This document shows, piece after piece, positions 36,704-45,461 of a stretch of DNA of 64,000 bases. Positions within the stretch are counted from its first letter, which is position 1, and each line of letters opens with the position of its first letter. The notes below the pieces were generated by a model, which ran no database searches, was not told the DNA's origin, and saw only the letters and a program-made list of their open reading frames with translations. The stretch spans positions 62,001 to 126,000 of the forward strand of contig NZ_JANUGY010000004.1 in assembly GCF_024756235.1 (NCBI RefSeq), given 5' to 3'. Source of the DNA: Massilia kyonggiensis. Lineage in GTDB: Bacteria; Pseudomonadota; Gammaproteobacteria; Burkholderiales; Burkholderiaceae_D. The position numbers and the translations under genes were made by a program.

Positions 36704-37207
36704 TCACCTGCCGGCGGCGGCGGTATTGAGCGCGTTCGCGAGGCTGGACTGGAAATTCATGGCCTGCAGCAGTCCGCGTGCGTTCACGCTTGCATTGATG
36801 ATGGTCTGGTTGTTGATCAACTGGTTGTTCAGGCTGTTCTGGATGACGGTGCCGCCCAGCGTCGTGTCGCCCATCTGGACGTTGAACGTGCCGCCGCCGT
36901 TCTGGATCAGCCTCACCTGGTTGGCCGTGTCGGCGGTCAGTGCACTGCGGCCGCTCGTCAGCTGGCCGAGGTCGCCCAGTTCCAGCTGGCTGCGTTCGGC
37001 CACGTTGCCGTTGATCGTGACGATGCGCTCGATGCCGAGGGTCACCGCCAGGCCGTTGTCGGTGATGAAGCCACCGCGGTAGTCGTCCAGCGAGTCCGCC
37101 GCGACGGCGTTGTCGCTGCTGAACGGATTGTCCGGGCCCTCGGCGTAGCCGTGCGTCGCGATCGCGGCGCTGGCCAGCACGAGGCCGATCTGGACGGGTA
37201 TGCGCAT
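36704..37207 (-). CDS. Secreted Fap-locus protein, minor subunit type B (locus 1)
   Basis: 167 residues: signal peptide (MRIPVQIGLVLASAAIATHGYA), then DSLDDYRGGFITDNGLAVTLGIERIVTINGN (in parts), an Asn/Gln-rich stretch with GTVIQNSLNNQLINNQTIINASVN, and an end in LANALNTAAAGR. The VIQN core echoes the C-terminal motif of the other two secreted proteins of the locus. In position it resembles FapE, which is a minor fibre component, but I cannot show homology. It starts 11 bases after the C39 gene and stops 24 bases before the barrel gene, spacings matched in locus 2. Confidence 0.6.
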   Translation of the reverse strand: MRIPVQIGLVLASAAIATHGYAEGPDNPFSSDNAVAADSLDDYRGGFITDNGLAVTLGIERIVTINGNVAERSQLELGDLGQLTSGRSALTADTANQVRLIQNGGGTFNVQMGDTTLGGTVIQNSLNNQLINNQTIINASVNARGLLQAMNFQSSLANALNTAAAGR

Positions 37208-37218
37208 GGGGTCTCCTG

Positions 37219-37908
37219 TCAAAAATCGCCCGGACCGAACTTCGGCAGCGTCGTCATGTCGATCGCGGTCCGGGTCACACCCTCGGCCAGGGGCGCGCGC
37301 GGCGCGGCCCGCCAGTCGAGGTCGGAGTTGAACGAAGGCTTGCCGGGCGCGTCGTGGATCACGAACAGCAGCCGGGTCGGCCAGATGGATTCGAAGTGCT
37401 CGCGCGTGATGGAGCGCGTGCCGCTGGACGGGTCGCCCAGCAGGATGCGCCCGTCGTCCGCGCCCTTGATCACGACGAAGTGGTTGTAGCCCTTCTCGGA
37501 GATCAGCACGATGGCGGGCAGCTTGCTGTCGAACAGCTTCTGCAACGGCACCTGGAAGCCGTCCGCCTTGTAGCCGATCTTCGCGAGATAGCGCTGCATG
37601 TCCAGCAGCGAAAAACCTTCGCGCCGGATCTTGGCCTGGTCGCCGATCTCCCACATCGCCTTGAAGGCGGTCGTTTCGCTGATCGGATAGCCGTAGTGAT
37701 AGGTCAGCAGCGTGGCCAGGGCGGCCGAGCCGCAGCTGAAGTCGTATTGCTGGCGGGTCGTCGAGGTGAAGCGCAATTCGCGCATGCTCTTGACGGGCAC
37801 GTCGAAACGGGCGCCGCCCGCGATCGGCAGGTCGGCCGCATCCACGCGGGCAGCGCCCAGCAAGGTGCCCAGCACTGAGCATAGCAGGGGCAGGGCGCCG
37901 TACTTCAT
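37219..37908 (-). CDS. C39 family cysteine peptidase, FapD-like (locus 1)
   Basis: 229 residues with a signal peptide (ending ARVDA), so it acts in the periplasm. The catalytic Cys is in QQYDFSCGSAALATLL, the His in KGYNHFVVIKG and the Asp in LLGDPSSGTR; all three are present. Other parts (RREGFSLLDMQRYL, LPAIVLISEKGYNHF) are those of stand-alone C39 peptidases. In Fap loci the equivalent FapD is needed for export, and its target is not firmly known. Its ATG overlaps the stop of the preceding small subunit gene as ATGA. Confidence 0.82.
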   Translation of the reverse strand: MKYGALPLLCSVLGTLLGAARVDAADLPIAGGARFDVPVKSMRELRFTSTTRQQYDFSCGSAALATLLTYHYGYPISETTAFKAMWEIGDQAKIRREGFSLLDMQRYLAKIGYKADGFQVPLQKLFDSKLPAIVLISEKGYNHFVVIKGADDGRILLGDPSSGTRSITREHFESIWPTRLLFVIHDAPGKPSFNSDLDWRAAPRAPLAEGVTRTAIDMTTLPKFGPGDF

Positions 37909-38333
37909 TTGAACTGCAGGTTGACGATGGTGGCGTTCTGGATCAGGACGTTTGCGCCGCTGTTCTGGATCACCACCGGTATGCCCGACATGTTGGCGAA
38001 CGCCCCGGCATCGATCGTGTTCGTGCCGGTGACGACGTTCACCGCGCTGTTGCCGGTCACGACGCCGCCGAGATTCGCGTTGTTGTTGGTGTTGAACGTG
38101 TCCGTACCACCGCGCGAATGCTCCAGCTTGCCCAGGTCGGCGGCGGGGCCGAATCCGAGCTTGTCCGGCGCCTCGGCCGTCTTGCCGGCACCCGTGGCCG
38201 GCCTGGAGGCAGGCTGGCTGTCCTGGATGGGAACCGCGAGTTCCGGTCCCGCCCAGGCCGCGGATGCGCAGGCCGCGAGCACAGCGAAGCTGCACACGCG
38301 GTTGCTGACGCTACTCTTGAGTGATGACTGCAT
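37905..38333 (-). CDS. Secreted Fap-locus protein, minor subunit type A (locus 1)
   Basis: 142 residues: signal peptide (ending SAAWA), a Pro/Ser-rich part (30-75), then NTNNNANLGGVVTGNSAVNV and the C-terminal motif NTIDAGAFANMSGIPVVIQN followed by SGANVLIQNATIVNLQFK. The last part has the same spacing of A-G-x-F, MSG, QN-x-G and N-x-Q as the end of the large subunit, so they may assemble together. It could play the role of FapA or FapB. It is separated from the large subunit gene by the hairpin at 38355-38383. Confidence 0.6.
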   Translation of the reverse strand: MQSSLKSSVSNRVCSFAVLAACASAAWAGPELAVPIQDSQPASRPATGAGKTAEAPDKLGFGPAADLGKLEHSRGGTDTFNTNNNANLGGVVTGNSAVNVVTGTNTIDAGAFANMSGIPVVIQNSGANVLIQNATIVNLQFK

Positions 38334-38354
38334 TCTCTACCCCCGGTTGCATCG

Positions 38355-38383
38355 AAAAACCGCCGTGCCCGTAGGCACGGCGG
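38355..38383 (-). terminator. Intra-operon hairpin with T-run (attenuator) after the large subunit gene, locus 1
   Basis: On the minus strand CCGCCGTGCC (38383-38374) pairs perfectly with GGCACGGCGG (38369-38360), loop of four, followed by T5. It lies ten bases after the subunit stop and 22 bases before the next start. Locus 2 has an equivalent at 45420-45449. It probably ends most transcripts after the subunit and lets some through. Confidence 0.75.
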
Positions 38384-38392
38384 TCCTTGGCA

Positions 38393-40750
38393 TTACTTGC
38401 CGACAGCCAGGTTGCTCTGGACGTTGACACTCTGCTGGACCAGCGAGGAGAAGCCGTTGTTCTGGCTGATCACCATCACGCCCGCTGCCGACTGGCCGAC
38501 ACCGCTCATGGTGTTGGACATGTCGAAGGTGCCGGCATTGACGCTGTTCGAGCCGCCGTTGCCGCCGGTGCCCGCACCGCCCATGCCACCCGTGCCGACG
38601 CCGGCCGTGATGTTGGCCAGTGCGCCGCCTGCGCCGCCGGTGGTCGAGCCGCCTGCGCCGCCCGCGCCGCCGTTGCCGGCGGTCGAGTCACCCACGGTTG
38701 CCGAACCGGTCGTGGCGCTGCCGGTGGTGGCCGAACCGCCGGCCGCACCTGCGCCGGCCGTGTTCGATGCCATGCCGCTGGCGGCACCCGCGCCGCCCGC
38801 TGCGCCGGAACCTGCTGCGCCCGACGATGCCGTACCGGTAGCGCCTGCGCCGCCTGCACCCGAGGTGCCCGAGCCTGCCGCGCCGGCACCGCCCGCGCCG
38901 CCTGCGCCGCCCGTGTTGCCGGCACCGTTGCCGGCCGTCGAGGTCAGGGCCGCGCCCGAACCGCCGGCTGCGCCGGTTGCTGCGCCGCCTGCCGCGCCGT
39001 TACCGGCCGTGTTCGCTGCGGTGGCGCCAGCGCCACCCGCACCGCCCGCAGCACCTGCCGCGCCCGAACCGCCGGCACCGCCGGCCGCACCCGCTGCGCC
39101 CGCACCGCCGGCGCCGCCGGTCGTGGTGCCTGCCGTCGCGGTCGACGCGCCGCTGGTCGTGGTGCCGCCGGTCGCGGCCGGCGAACCCGAGGTGGCCGTG
39201 CCGCTGGCGCCGCCCGTGCCGCCGTCGGCCGACGACGAACCGCCGGCGCCCGACGTTGCCCAGCTGCCGCCGGCGCGGGTCATGCCGGCCGTGGCTGCGT
39301 TCGATGCGGTCGAGCCGGCGTTGCCAGCCGAGCCTGCACCGCCGCCTGCACCGCCGGCGCCGCCCACGCCGCCCGCTGCACCGGCGCCGCCTGCGCCGCC
39401 TGCCGCACCGGCACCGCCTGCGCCGCCCGTGGCCGAACCGGTCGTGCCGCCGGCGCCGCCCAGGCCTGCCGTCGTTGCGCCGCTGGCGCCGCCGTTACCG
39501 CCCGACAGGGTGCCCGTCGCGCCGCCGTTGCCGCCCGAGGCGTTGCCCGCTGCGCCGCCCGCTGCGCCTGCACCGCCCGTGCCGGTGGCCGCGCCGCTGG
39601 CCGCACCTGCGCCGCCCGTAGCGCTGGCCATGCCGGAGCTGCCGCCTGCACCGCCCGCCGCGCCGCGGCCGCCGTCGCCGCTGGTTGCGCCCGTCGCCAT
39701 GCCGCCTGCACCGCCCGTGCCCGCGGTGGCGCTGCCGATGCTGGCGCCGCCTGCGCTGGCGCCGCCGTTGGTGGCCGAGCCGCCGGCCGAGCCGGCTGCG
39801 CCGTTCGCGCTGCCGGCGCTGCCGCCTGCGCCGGTGGATGCCGTGATGCCGCCGCCGGTGCCTGCTGCGCCGTTGCCTGCCGTGCCGGCGGCGCCGTTGG
39901 CGTTACCGGTGTTGGTGGCGACGTTGCCGATGTTCTGGATCGAGTTGTTCGACACGCTGCCCGACAGGGTGGCGTTGTTGTTGGCCGACGAGGTGTTGAA
40001 GCTGTTCGAGAAGTTCGACGTCGCGGTGCCGCCGTTGTTCACGGCGACCGAGCCTGCCGCGGACGAGGTCGAGTCGCCGGAGCTGTTGTTCTTGCCCGTG
40101 CTGTTGTCGTTGTCGCGGTTGGTCGTGTTCGTCGTCGAGTTCGAGACCGTGCGGTTGGTCGTCGTCGTGTTGGTGTTGGTGCTGTTGTTGCTGCTGTCCG
40201 ACGTGTTGTTCGCGTTGTTGGTGCTGTTGTTGCTGCTGTCGGACGTGTTGTTCGAGTTGCGGGTGCTGTTGTCGCTGCTGTCCGACGACGTGTTCATCGT
40301 CGTGGTCGTGGTCGCGGTGTTCGTGTTGGTGCTGCGGTTGCTGTTGTCCGTCGACGTGTTCGTGCTGCGGTTGCTGTTGTCGGTGGTCGTGGTGCTGCGG
40401 TTGCTGTTGTCCGTCGTGCTGCGGTTGCTGTTGTCGGCCGTGTTGGTGCTGCGGTTGCTGTTGTCGGTCGACGTGGTCGTCGTCGTCGTGCTGCGGTTGC
40501 TGTTGTCCGTCGACGTGTTGGTGTTGGTGCTCTTGTTGTTGTTCTGGTCCGAATTCGTGGTCGTGGCCGTGCTGGTGTTGGTGCTGCTGTTGCTGCTGTC
40601 CGAGGTATTGGTGCTGTTGTTGCTGTTGTCCGTCGAGCGGGTCGTGGTCTGCGTAACCGTGCTGCCGCCGCGCGCGACGACCGAATCCTGGGCCTGTGCG
40701 CTCAGCGAGAACGCCAGCGAAATAGCAGTCACGAGCATAGTCTTGTTCAT
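38393..40750 (-). CDS. Large low-complexity secreted subunit, amyloid/fibre candidate (locus 1)
   Basis: 785 residues. Signal peptide 1-20 (ends SLSAQA). Residues 31-230 are almost only Ser, Thr, Asn and Asp, with six DNSNRST repeats at about 82-140. A short conserved hinge (about 260-285, with LSGSVSNNSIQNIGN) leads to a Gly/Ala-rich region (about 285-735) of irregular GGAGGAG-like repeats with Ser/Thr/Asn. The last 50 residues (SVNAGTFDMSNTMSGVGQ, VMVISQNNG, SSLVQQSVNVQSNLA) are nearly identical to those of the locus 2 subunit. There are no Cys residues in the mature part. The composition, exported nature and neighbouring barrel and C39 peptidase suggest a fibre-forming subunit like FapC, though the sequence is not alignable to it. 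The start at 40750 has GGGGA upstream; the longer frame is rejected. Confidence 0.8.
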   Translation of the reverse strand: MNKTMLVTAISLAFSLSAQAQDSVVARGGSTVTQTTTRSTDNSNNSTNTSDSSNSSTNTSTATTTNSDQNNNKSTNTNTSTDNSNRSTTTTTTSTDNSNRSTNTADNSNRSTTDNSNRSTTTTDNSNRSTNTSTDNSNRSTNTNTATTTTTMNTSSDSSDNSTRNSNNTSDSSNNSTNNANNTSDSSNNSTNTNTTTTNRTVSNSTTNTTNRDNDNSTGKNNSSGDSTSSAAGSVAVNNGGTATSNFSNSFNTSSANNNATLSGSVSNNSIQNIGNVATNTGNANGAAGTAGNGAAGTGGGITASTGAGGSAGSANGAAGSAGGSATNGGASAGGASIGSATAGTGGAGGMATGATSGDGGRGAAGGAGGSSGMASATGGAGAASGAATGTGGAGAAGGAAGNASGGNGGATGTLSGGNGGASGATTAGLGGAGGTTGSATGGAGGAGAAGGAGGAGAAGGVGGAGGAGGGAGSAGNAGSTASNAATAGMTRAGGSWATSGAGGSSSADGGTGGASGTATSGSPAATGGTTTSGASTATAGTTTGGAGGAGAAGAAGGAGGSGAAGAAGGAGGAGATAANTAGNGAAGGAATGAAGGSGAALTSTAGNGAGNTGGAGGAGGAGAAGSGTSGAGGAGATGTASSGAAGSGAAGGAGAASGMASNTAGAGAAGGSATTGSATTGSATVGDSTAGNGGAGGAGGSTTGGAGGALANITAGVGTGGMGGAGTGGNGGSNSVNAGTFDMSNTMSGVGQSAAGVMVISQNNGFSSLVQQSVNVQSNLAVGK
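40329..40508. repeat. DNSNRST-coding minisatellite in the locus 1 subunit gene
   Basis: Six copies of a GTGCTGCGGTTGCTGTTGTC core (plus-strand reading), spaced 24 to 42 bases apart by runs coding for Thr and Ser. All spacings keep the reading frame. Similar but weaker repeats continue to about 40650. Confidence 0.85.
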
Positions 40751-40814
40751 TCGAGTTCCCCTCTGGGTTTGATGGTTGGTGATGGGTCGGCTGTAGCGCC
40801 GACCTCCAACCCTT

Positions 40815-40830
40815 TGCAGTTTCAGTGCCA
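40815..40830 (-). promoter_or_regulatory. Sigma-54 promoter of Fap-like operon 1
   Basis: On the minus strand TGGCACTGAAACTGCA has GG and GC exactly ten bases apart, fitting the -24/-12 consensus TGGCAC-N5-TTGCA with one mismatch in the -12 box. The start of transcription would be about 55 bases before the ATG at 40750. A divergent copy of the arrangement precedes the locus 2 subunit. GGGTTAGCA (minus strand, 40855-40847) lies 16 bases upstream of the -24 box and is shared with locus 2. The rest of 40751-41033 holds only the regulator terminator. Confidence 0.78.
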
Positions 40831-40984
40831 GCCTCACTGCAGAGCTTGCTAACCCATTGTTTTTGTTGACTTTGTACGGATCTTCCTACACGACTGTCAG
40901 AGAAAATCCGGCACGATTTACCGAAAATATCGAAAAACTGTTTCACTTCCGGTACAACTCTGTCCACCTATGCGCTGCAACACA

Positions 40985-41012
40985 CAAAAAAAAGTGGACA
41001 CCTTGTCCACTT
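40985..41012 (-). terminator. Terminator of the locus 1 sigma-54 activator gene
   Basis: On the minus strand AAGTGGACA (41012-41004) pairs with TGTCCACTT (41000-40992), loop AGG, followed by a run of T. It lies 21 bases after the activator stop and insulates the sigma-54 promoter from read-through. Confidence 0.82.
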
Positions 41013-41033
41013 GTGCCACATGCGGAACATGCG

Positions 41034-42368
<1,335 letters not shown>

Positions 42369-42704
42369 CCATCCTCCATCGGGTAATCGGCCGGTCCTCG
42401 CAACGGCGGCAGACGAATGGGGAGCCGGCATCATTTCTTAACAAGTGTAACTGGGTGTAACGCTAATCGTTGTTCTATAGCCTGTTAGCAATTTCTTATT
42501 ATCAGTTGATCTTTGTTTAACATTATGCCGCGTGTGAAATATTCATGGCGGACGATAGAATATCGACCAACGGTTACAATTTGTGACAATCGTGTAACCG
42601 ATTCTCGTCATGGTCAAGGAAATAACGGTCAACGTGTGGCTTTTTGCCGATTGCGGAAGGGGAATCCCCCATCGCTGGGGGGACCTTGCGGACGGGGGTG
42701 TTGT
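42369..42704. other. AT-rich intergenic region between loci 1 and 2
   Basis: No gene is visible. The stretch 42430-42620 is much richer in A and T than the surroundings. It contains two direct GTGTAAC (42445-42451, 42455-42461), an inverted pair CGGTTACA (42571-42578) and TGTAACCG (42593-42600), and between these ACAATTTGTGACA (42576-42588). These probably form the promoter and control region of the locus 1 activator. A GC-rich hairpin at 42665-42683 may end operon 2, but it has no good T-run. Confidence 0.5.
42571..42600. promoter_or_regulatory. Possible operator: CGGTTACA...TGTAACCG dyad
   Basis: An eight-base perfect inverted repeat with a 14-base spacer, about 205 bases upstream of the locus 1 activator start. 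The GTGTAAC half-site recurs twice closer to the gene, so one regulator might bind all of them. No protein can be named. Confidence 0.35.
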
Positions 42705-43916
42705 TCAAAAGCCGAACGGCATGCGGACCGTGAGGGTCACGTCGGGCGTGTCGCGCGTGAGACCGGCGCCCACGGACACGTTCACGGTGCGGTGCGCGTC
42801 GACCCGGTACGATGCGCCGACCAGCAGGGTGCCCAGCTGGACGCGCACGGAACCGGGGATCACCTGGCCGTTCTGGCGCGTGCGGTCCACGGCGCTGTGG
42901 TCGTAACCGAAGCTCAGCGACGCTCTGTCGTTCAGGGCGAGGCCCATGCCGAGATTGAAGCCGAGCACGTCGCCCGCCTTGATGTCGCCCAGCGGTTCGC
43001 GCTGGCCGGCGAGCACCGTGCGGTAGACGTCGCGGCGCGTGAAATTCCGGGTATAGCTGATGCTGCCGAAGAACACGGCCGGATCGGATGGCAGCAGCCA
43101 CGTGAGGCTGGGCTGCAGCGAGCGGAAGCCGGACCCGGTGGGCAGGGACAACGGCAGCCCCGTGCCGGTGACGTTCTGGCCCACGCAGCGCGTCTGGCAA
43201 TCGGTCACGACCTGGAACGGGTCGCGGCCCGTGCGCGATTTATAGCGCAGGCCCCCGATGACATAGGCGCTGTCGGGGCCGCCCGCGTTGAGCTGGACGC
43301 GCGCGGCCGCTTCGACGTCGCCGATGGCCTTGCCGCTCGTGTCGAACGCCCGTTCCGCCGCCGTGCCCGTGAAGATTTCGCGGCTGACGGTCGAGTCGGA
43401 GCGGTAGACGTACGGGATTTTCGCTTCCAGTTCCAGGCGGTTGCCGACGCCATAGCGGAACGTGACGGCCGCCGTCGCCGTGTTGCGCTTCACTTCGCGC
43501 ACGTCCAGCAGGCCGATCAGCAACGCCGGGATCACCGTGTAGCCGACCAGCGCCACCCGGTTGCTGGACGAGTAGCCGTACTGGATCGACGGCTCGACCA
43601 CGACGCGGCCGCGCGGCGTCAGCACGCCCGGGCTTTCGAAGATCGGCGCGACCTCGGGTGCGCGTGCGGCCACGACGGGTCCCACCGCGCCCGGCGGCGG
43701 CGCCGCGTCGGCTGCCGCGCCCTTGCCGCGCAGGTCGTCCAACCGGGCCGGGCCGAGCTGCCGTTCGAGCGCGTCGATACGGACCTGCTGCCGGTCGAGT
43801 TGCTGGCGCATGGCCTTCACTGCTTCGATGAGTTGCGCCTGCTGGGCCGCCGCCGACGTGCAGGTCATGACGAGGCCAAGGCCGATCGCGCCGGGTAGCG
43901 CGGGAAACATTCGCAT
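42705..43916 (-). CDS. FapF-like outer-membrane barrel with N-terminal coiled coil (locus 2)
   Basis: 403 residues, the paralogue of the 35294-36679 protein: signal peptide (ending SAAA), heptad-like helix LIEAVKAMRQQLDRQQVRID in part (about 28-55), a linker shorter by about 55 residues, and the same barrel ending in VRMPFGF. Long blocks such as YGYSSSNRVALVGYTVIPAL and DCQTRCVGQNVTGTGLPL are identical in both, including a Cys pair that may form a loop disulphide. The linker is the main difference and could match the different subunit lengths. It is the last gene of operon 2. Confidence 0.65.
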   Translation of the reverse strand: MRMFPALPGAIGLGLVMTCTSAAAQQAQLIEAVKAMRQQLDRQQVRIDALERQLGPARLDDLRGKGAAADAAPPPGAVGPVVAARAPEVAPIFESPGVLTPRGRVVVEPSIQYGYSSSNRVALVGYTVIPALLIGLLDVREVKRNTATAAVTFRYGVGNRLELEAKIPYVYRSDSTVSREIFTGTAAERAFDTSGKAIGDVEAAARVQLNAGGPDSAYVIGGLRYKSRTGRDPFQVVTDCQTRCVGQNVTGTGLPLSLPTGSGFRSLQPSLTWLLPSDPAVFFGSISYTRNFTRRDVYRTVLAGQREPLGDIKAGDVLGFNLGMGLALNDRASLSFGYDHSAVDRTRQNGQVIPGSVRVQLGTLLVGASYRVDAHRTVNVSVGAGLTRDTPDVTLTVRMPFGF

Positions 43917-43940
43917 GGTATGGACTCCGCACAGAAGCTG

Positions 43941-44363
43941 CTACCTGCCGGCAGCAGCAGCGTTGATGGCAGTCGCCAGCGTCGACTGGAAGTGCATGGC
44001 CTGCAGGAGGCCGTGCGCGGCGACGCTGGCATGGATGATGGTGGCCGTGCCGATCGCCCGGTCGTTCAGGCTGTTCTGGACCACGGTGGCCAGACCGTCT
44101 CCGACCGGTGCCGCCGGCCCGGAGACGAGCCGGCCGAGGTCGCCGAGCCGCAGCTCGCTGCGGGCGACGACCTGGCCGTCGACCGTCACGATGCGTTCGA
44201 TGCCGAGCGACACAGCGACGCCGGACGCGGCCGTGAAACCGCCGCGGGCGCCGTCGAGCTCGGCGGAGCCGACCGCCGTGGCCGCCGCGAACGGATTGGG
44301 TGGCGGCGCTGCCCGGACGGGCGCGACGGCAAACAGCAGCACGAGGATGATGGGCACGCGCAT
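43941..44363 (-). CDS. Secreted Fap-locus protein, minor subunit type B (locus 2)
   Basis: 140 residues, paralogue of the 36704-37207 protein: signal peptide (ending APVRA), the shared GVAVSLGIERIVTVDGQV and LGDLGRLVSG, then TVVQNSLNDRAIGTATIIHASV and an end in AINAAAAGR. It lacks about 25 residues of the Asn/Gly-rich middle found in locus 1. It starts 10 bases after the C39 gene and ends 24 bases before the barrel gene. The biochemical role is unknown. Confidence 0.6.
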   Translation of the reverse strand: MRVPIILVLLFAVAPVRAAPPPNPFAAATAVGSAELDGARGGFTAASGVAVSLGIERIVTVDGQVVARSELRLGDLGRLVSGPAAPVGDGLATVVQNSLNDRAIGTATIIHASVAAHGLLQAMHFQSTLATAINAAAAGR

Positions 44364-44373
44364 GGGGTCTCCT

Positions 44374-45036
44374 TCAGAAATCGCCGGGGCCGAACTTGGG
44401 CAAGTCGACGCCGCCCCGGGCGGTGTGCGCAGCCGCGTCCGCCAGTGGCGCGTGCGGCGCCGCGCGCCAGTCGTCGGCCAGGTTGAAGCGCGGTTCGCCG
44501 GGCGCCGTGTGGATCACGAACAGCAGCCGGGTCGGCCACAGGGCCTCGAAGCGCGCGCGCGGCAGCGACCGGGTGCCGCCGGACGGATCGCCCAGCAGCA
44601 CGCGGCCTGCGTCGTATCCCTTGATGACGACGAAGTGGTTGTATCCCTGTTCCGTGATCAGCACGATGGCCGGTAATCCGGCCTCGACGAGCTTGTCGAG
44701 CGGCAACCGGAAACCGTCCGCCTGGAAGCCGTTCGCCGCGAGGTAGCGCTGCATGTCGAGCAGCGAAAAGCCTTCGCGCCGGATCTTGTCCTGGTCGCCC
44801 TGGGCCCACATCGCCGCGAATACGGTGCTCTCGCTGACCGGGAAGCCATAGTGATGGGTCAGCAGCGTGGCGAGGGCGGCCGAGCCGCAACTGAAGTCGT
44901 ACTGCTGGCGCAGGGTCGACGCGAAGCGCAGCGCCTGCATGCTGCGCACGGGCACGGTGAACGCGCCGCCCGCGACCGGCACCTCGGCCGCGTGGACGGT
45001 ACCGGCCGCCAGCAGGGAAACGAGCAGCCGGTTCAT
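44374..45036 (-). CDS. C39 family cysteine peptidase, FapD-like (locus 2)
   Basis: 220 residues, paralogue of the 37219-37908 protein. A signal peptide ends VHAAE. The catalytic Cys (QQYDFSCGSAALATLL), His (QGYNHFVVIKG) and Asp (LLGDPSGGTR) are conserved. The ATG overlaps the stop of the type A minor subunit as ATGA, as in locus 1. Both peptidases end LPKFGPGDF. A periplasmic role in processing or exporting the subunits is inferred from Fap systems. Confidence 0.82.
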   Translation of the reverse strand: MNRLLVSLLAAGTVHAAEVPVAGGAFTVPVRSMQALRFASTLRQQYDFSCGSAALATLLTHHYGFPVSESTVFAAMWAQGDQDKIRREGFSLLDMQRYLAANGFQADGFRLPLDKLVEAGLPAIVLITEQGYNHFVVIKGYDAGRVLLGDPSGGTRSLPRARFEALWPTRLLFVIHTAPGEPRFNLADDWRAAPHAPLADAAAHTARGGVDLPKFGPGDF

Positions 45037-45401
45037 TTGAATTGCAGGTTGATGATGGTGGCGTTCTGGATCAGCACGTTCGCACCGCTGTTCTGGATGA
45101 CGACGGGGATGCCGGCCATGTGCGCGAACGAGCCGGCATCGATGCTGTTGGCGCCGGTGGCGACGTTGACGGCCGTGTTCGCGGCCACCGCGCCGTCGAT
45201 GCGCGCGTCGTTGCGGGTGCCCGTACCGCCGCGCTGGCGCGCCAACAGGCCGTCCTGCCTGTCGGCGTGCTGGGCAATTGCGTTCGCGGGCCGGAACAGT
45301 GCGCGGGCGGCGGCGCGGTTGGCGGCGTCCGCGTCGGGACCGGCCCAGGCCGCCGAGGCGAACGGCGCGAGCAAGATGAAAGCTTGAATGATTCGATGCA
45401 T
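45033..45401 (-). CDS. Secreted Fap-locus protein, minor subunit type A (locus 2)
   Basis: 122 residues: signal peptide (ending SAAWA), an Ala/Arg-rich part, then NTAVNVATGANSIDAGSFAH and PVVIQNSGANVLIQNATIIN followed by LQFK. The last 45 residues are almost identical to the locus 1 protein while the N-terminal part is not, the same pattern as in the large subunits. It is preceded by the hairpin at 45420-45449. Confidence 0.6.
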   Translation of the reverse strand: MHRIIQAFILLAPFASAAWAGPDADAANRAAARALFRPANAIAQHADRQDGLLARQRGGTGTRNDARIDGAVAANTAVNVATGANSIDAGSFAHMAGIPVVIQNSGANVLIQNATIINLQFK

Positions 45402-45419
45402 GTTCGACTCCGGTCATGT

Positions 45420-45449
45420 AAAAACTGCCGTGCCGGCGGGCACGGCAGT
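45420..45449 (-). terminator. Intra-operon hairpin with T-run (attenuator) after the large subunit gene, locus 2
   Basis: On the minus strand ACTGCCGTGCC (45449-45439) pairs perfectly with GGCACGGCAGT (45434-45424), loop of four, then T5. It is placed 13 bases after the subunit stop and 19 bases before the next start, as in locus 1, although stem and flanks differ. Confidence 0.75.
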
Positions 45450-45461
45450 CGCACAGCTCGT

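Noticed and set aside
40329..40650. CRISPR array
   Set aside because: The repeats are inside an open coding frame, unit spacing varies in multiples of three, and there are no spacers or cas genes.
38387..40852. Very long plus-strand open frames opposite the locus 1 subunit gene (Pro/Ala/Leu-rich or Cys/Ala/Gly-rich translations)
   Set aside because: They are the mirror image of Gly/Ala and Ser/Thr/Asn codon repeats, which contain no stops on the other strand. They have no signal peptide, no start site and no protein-like order.
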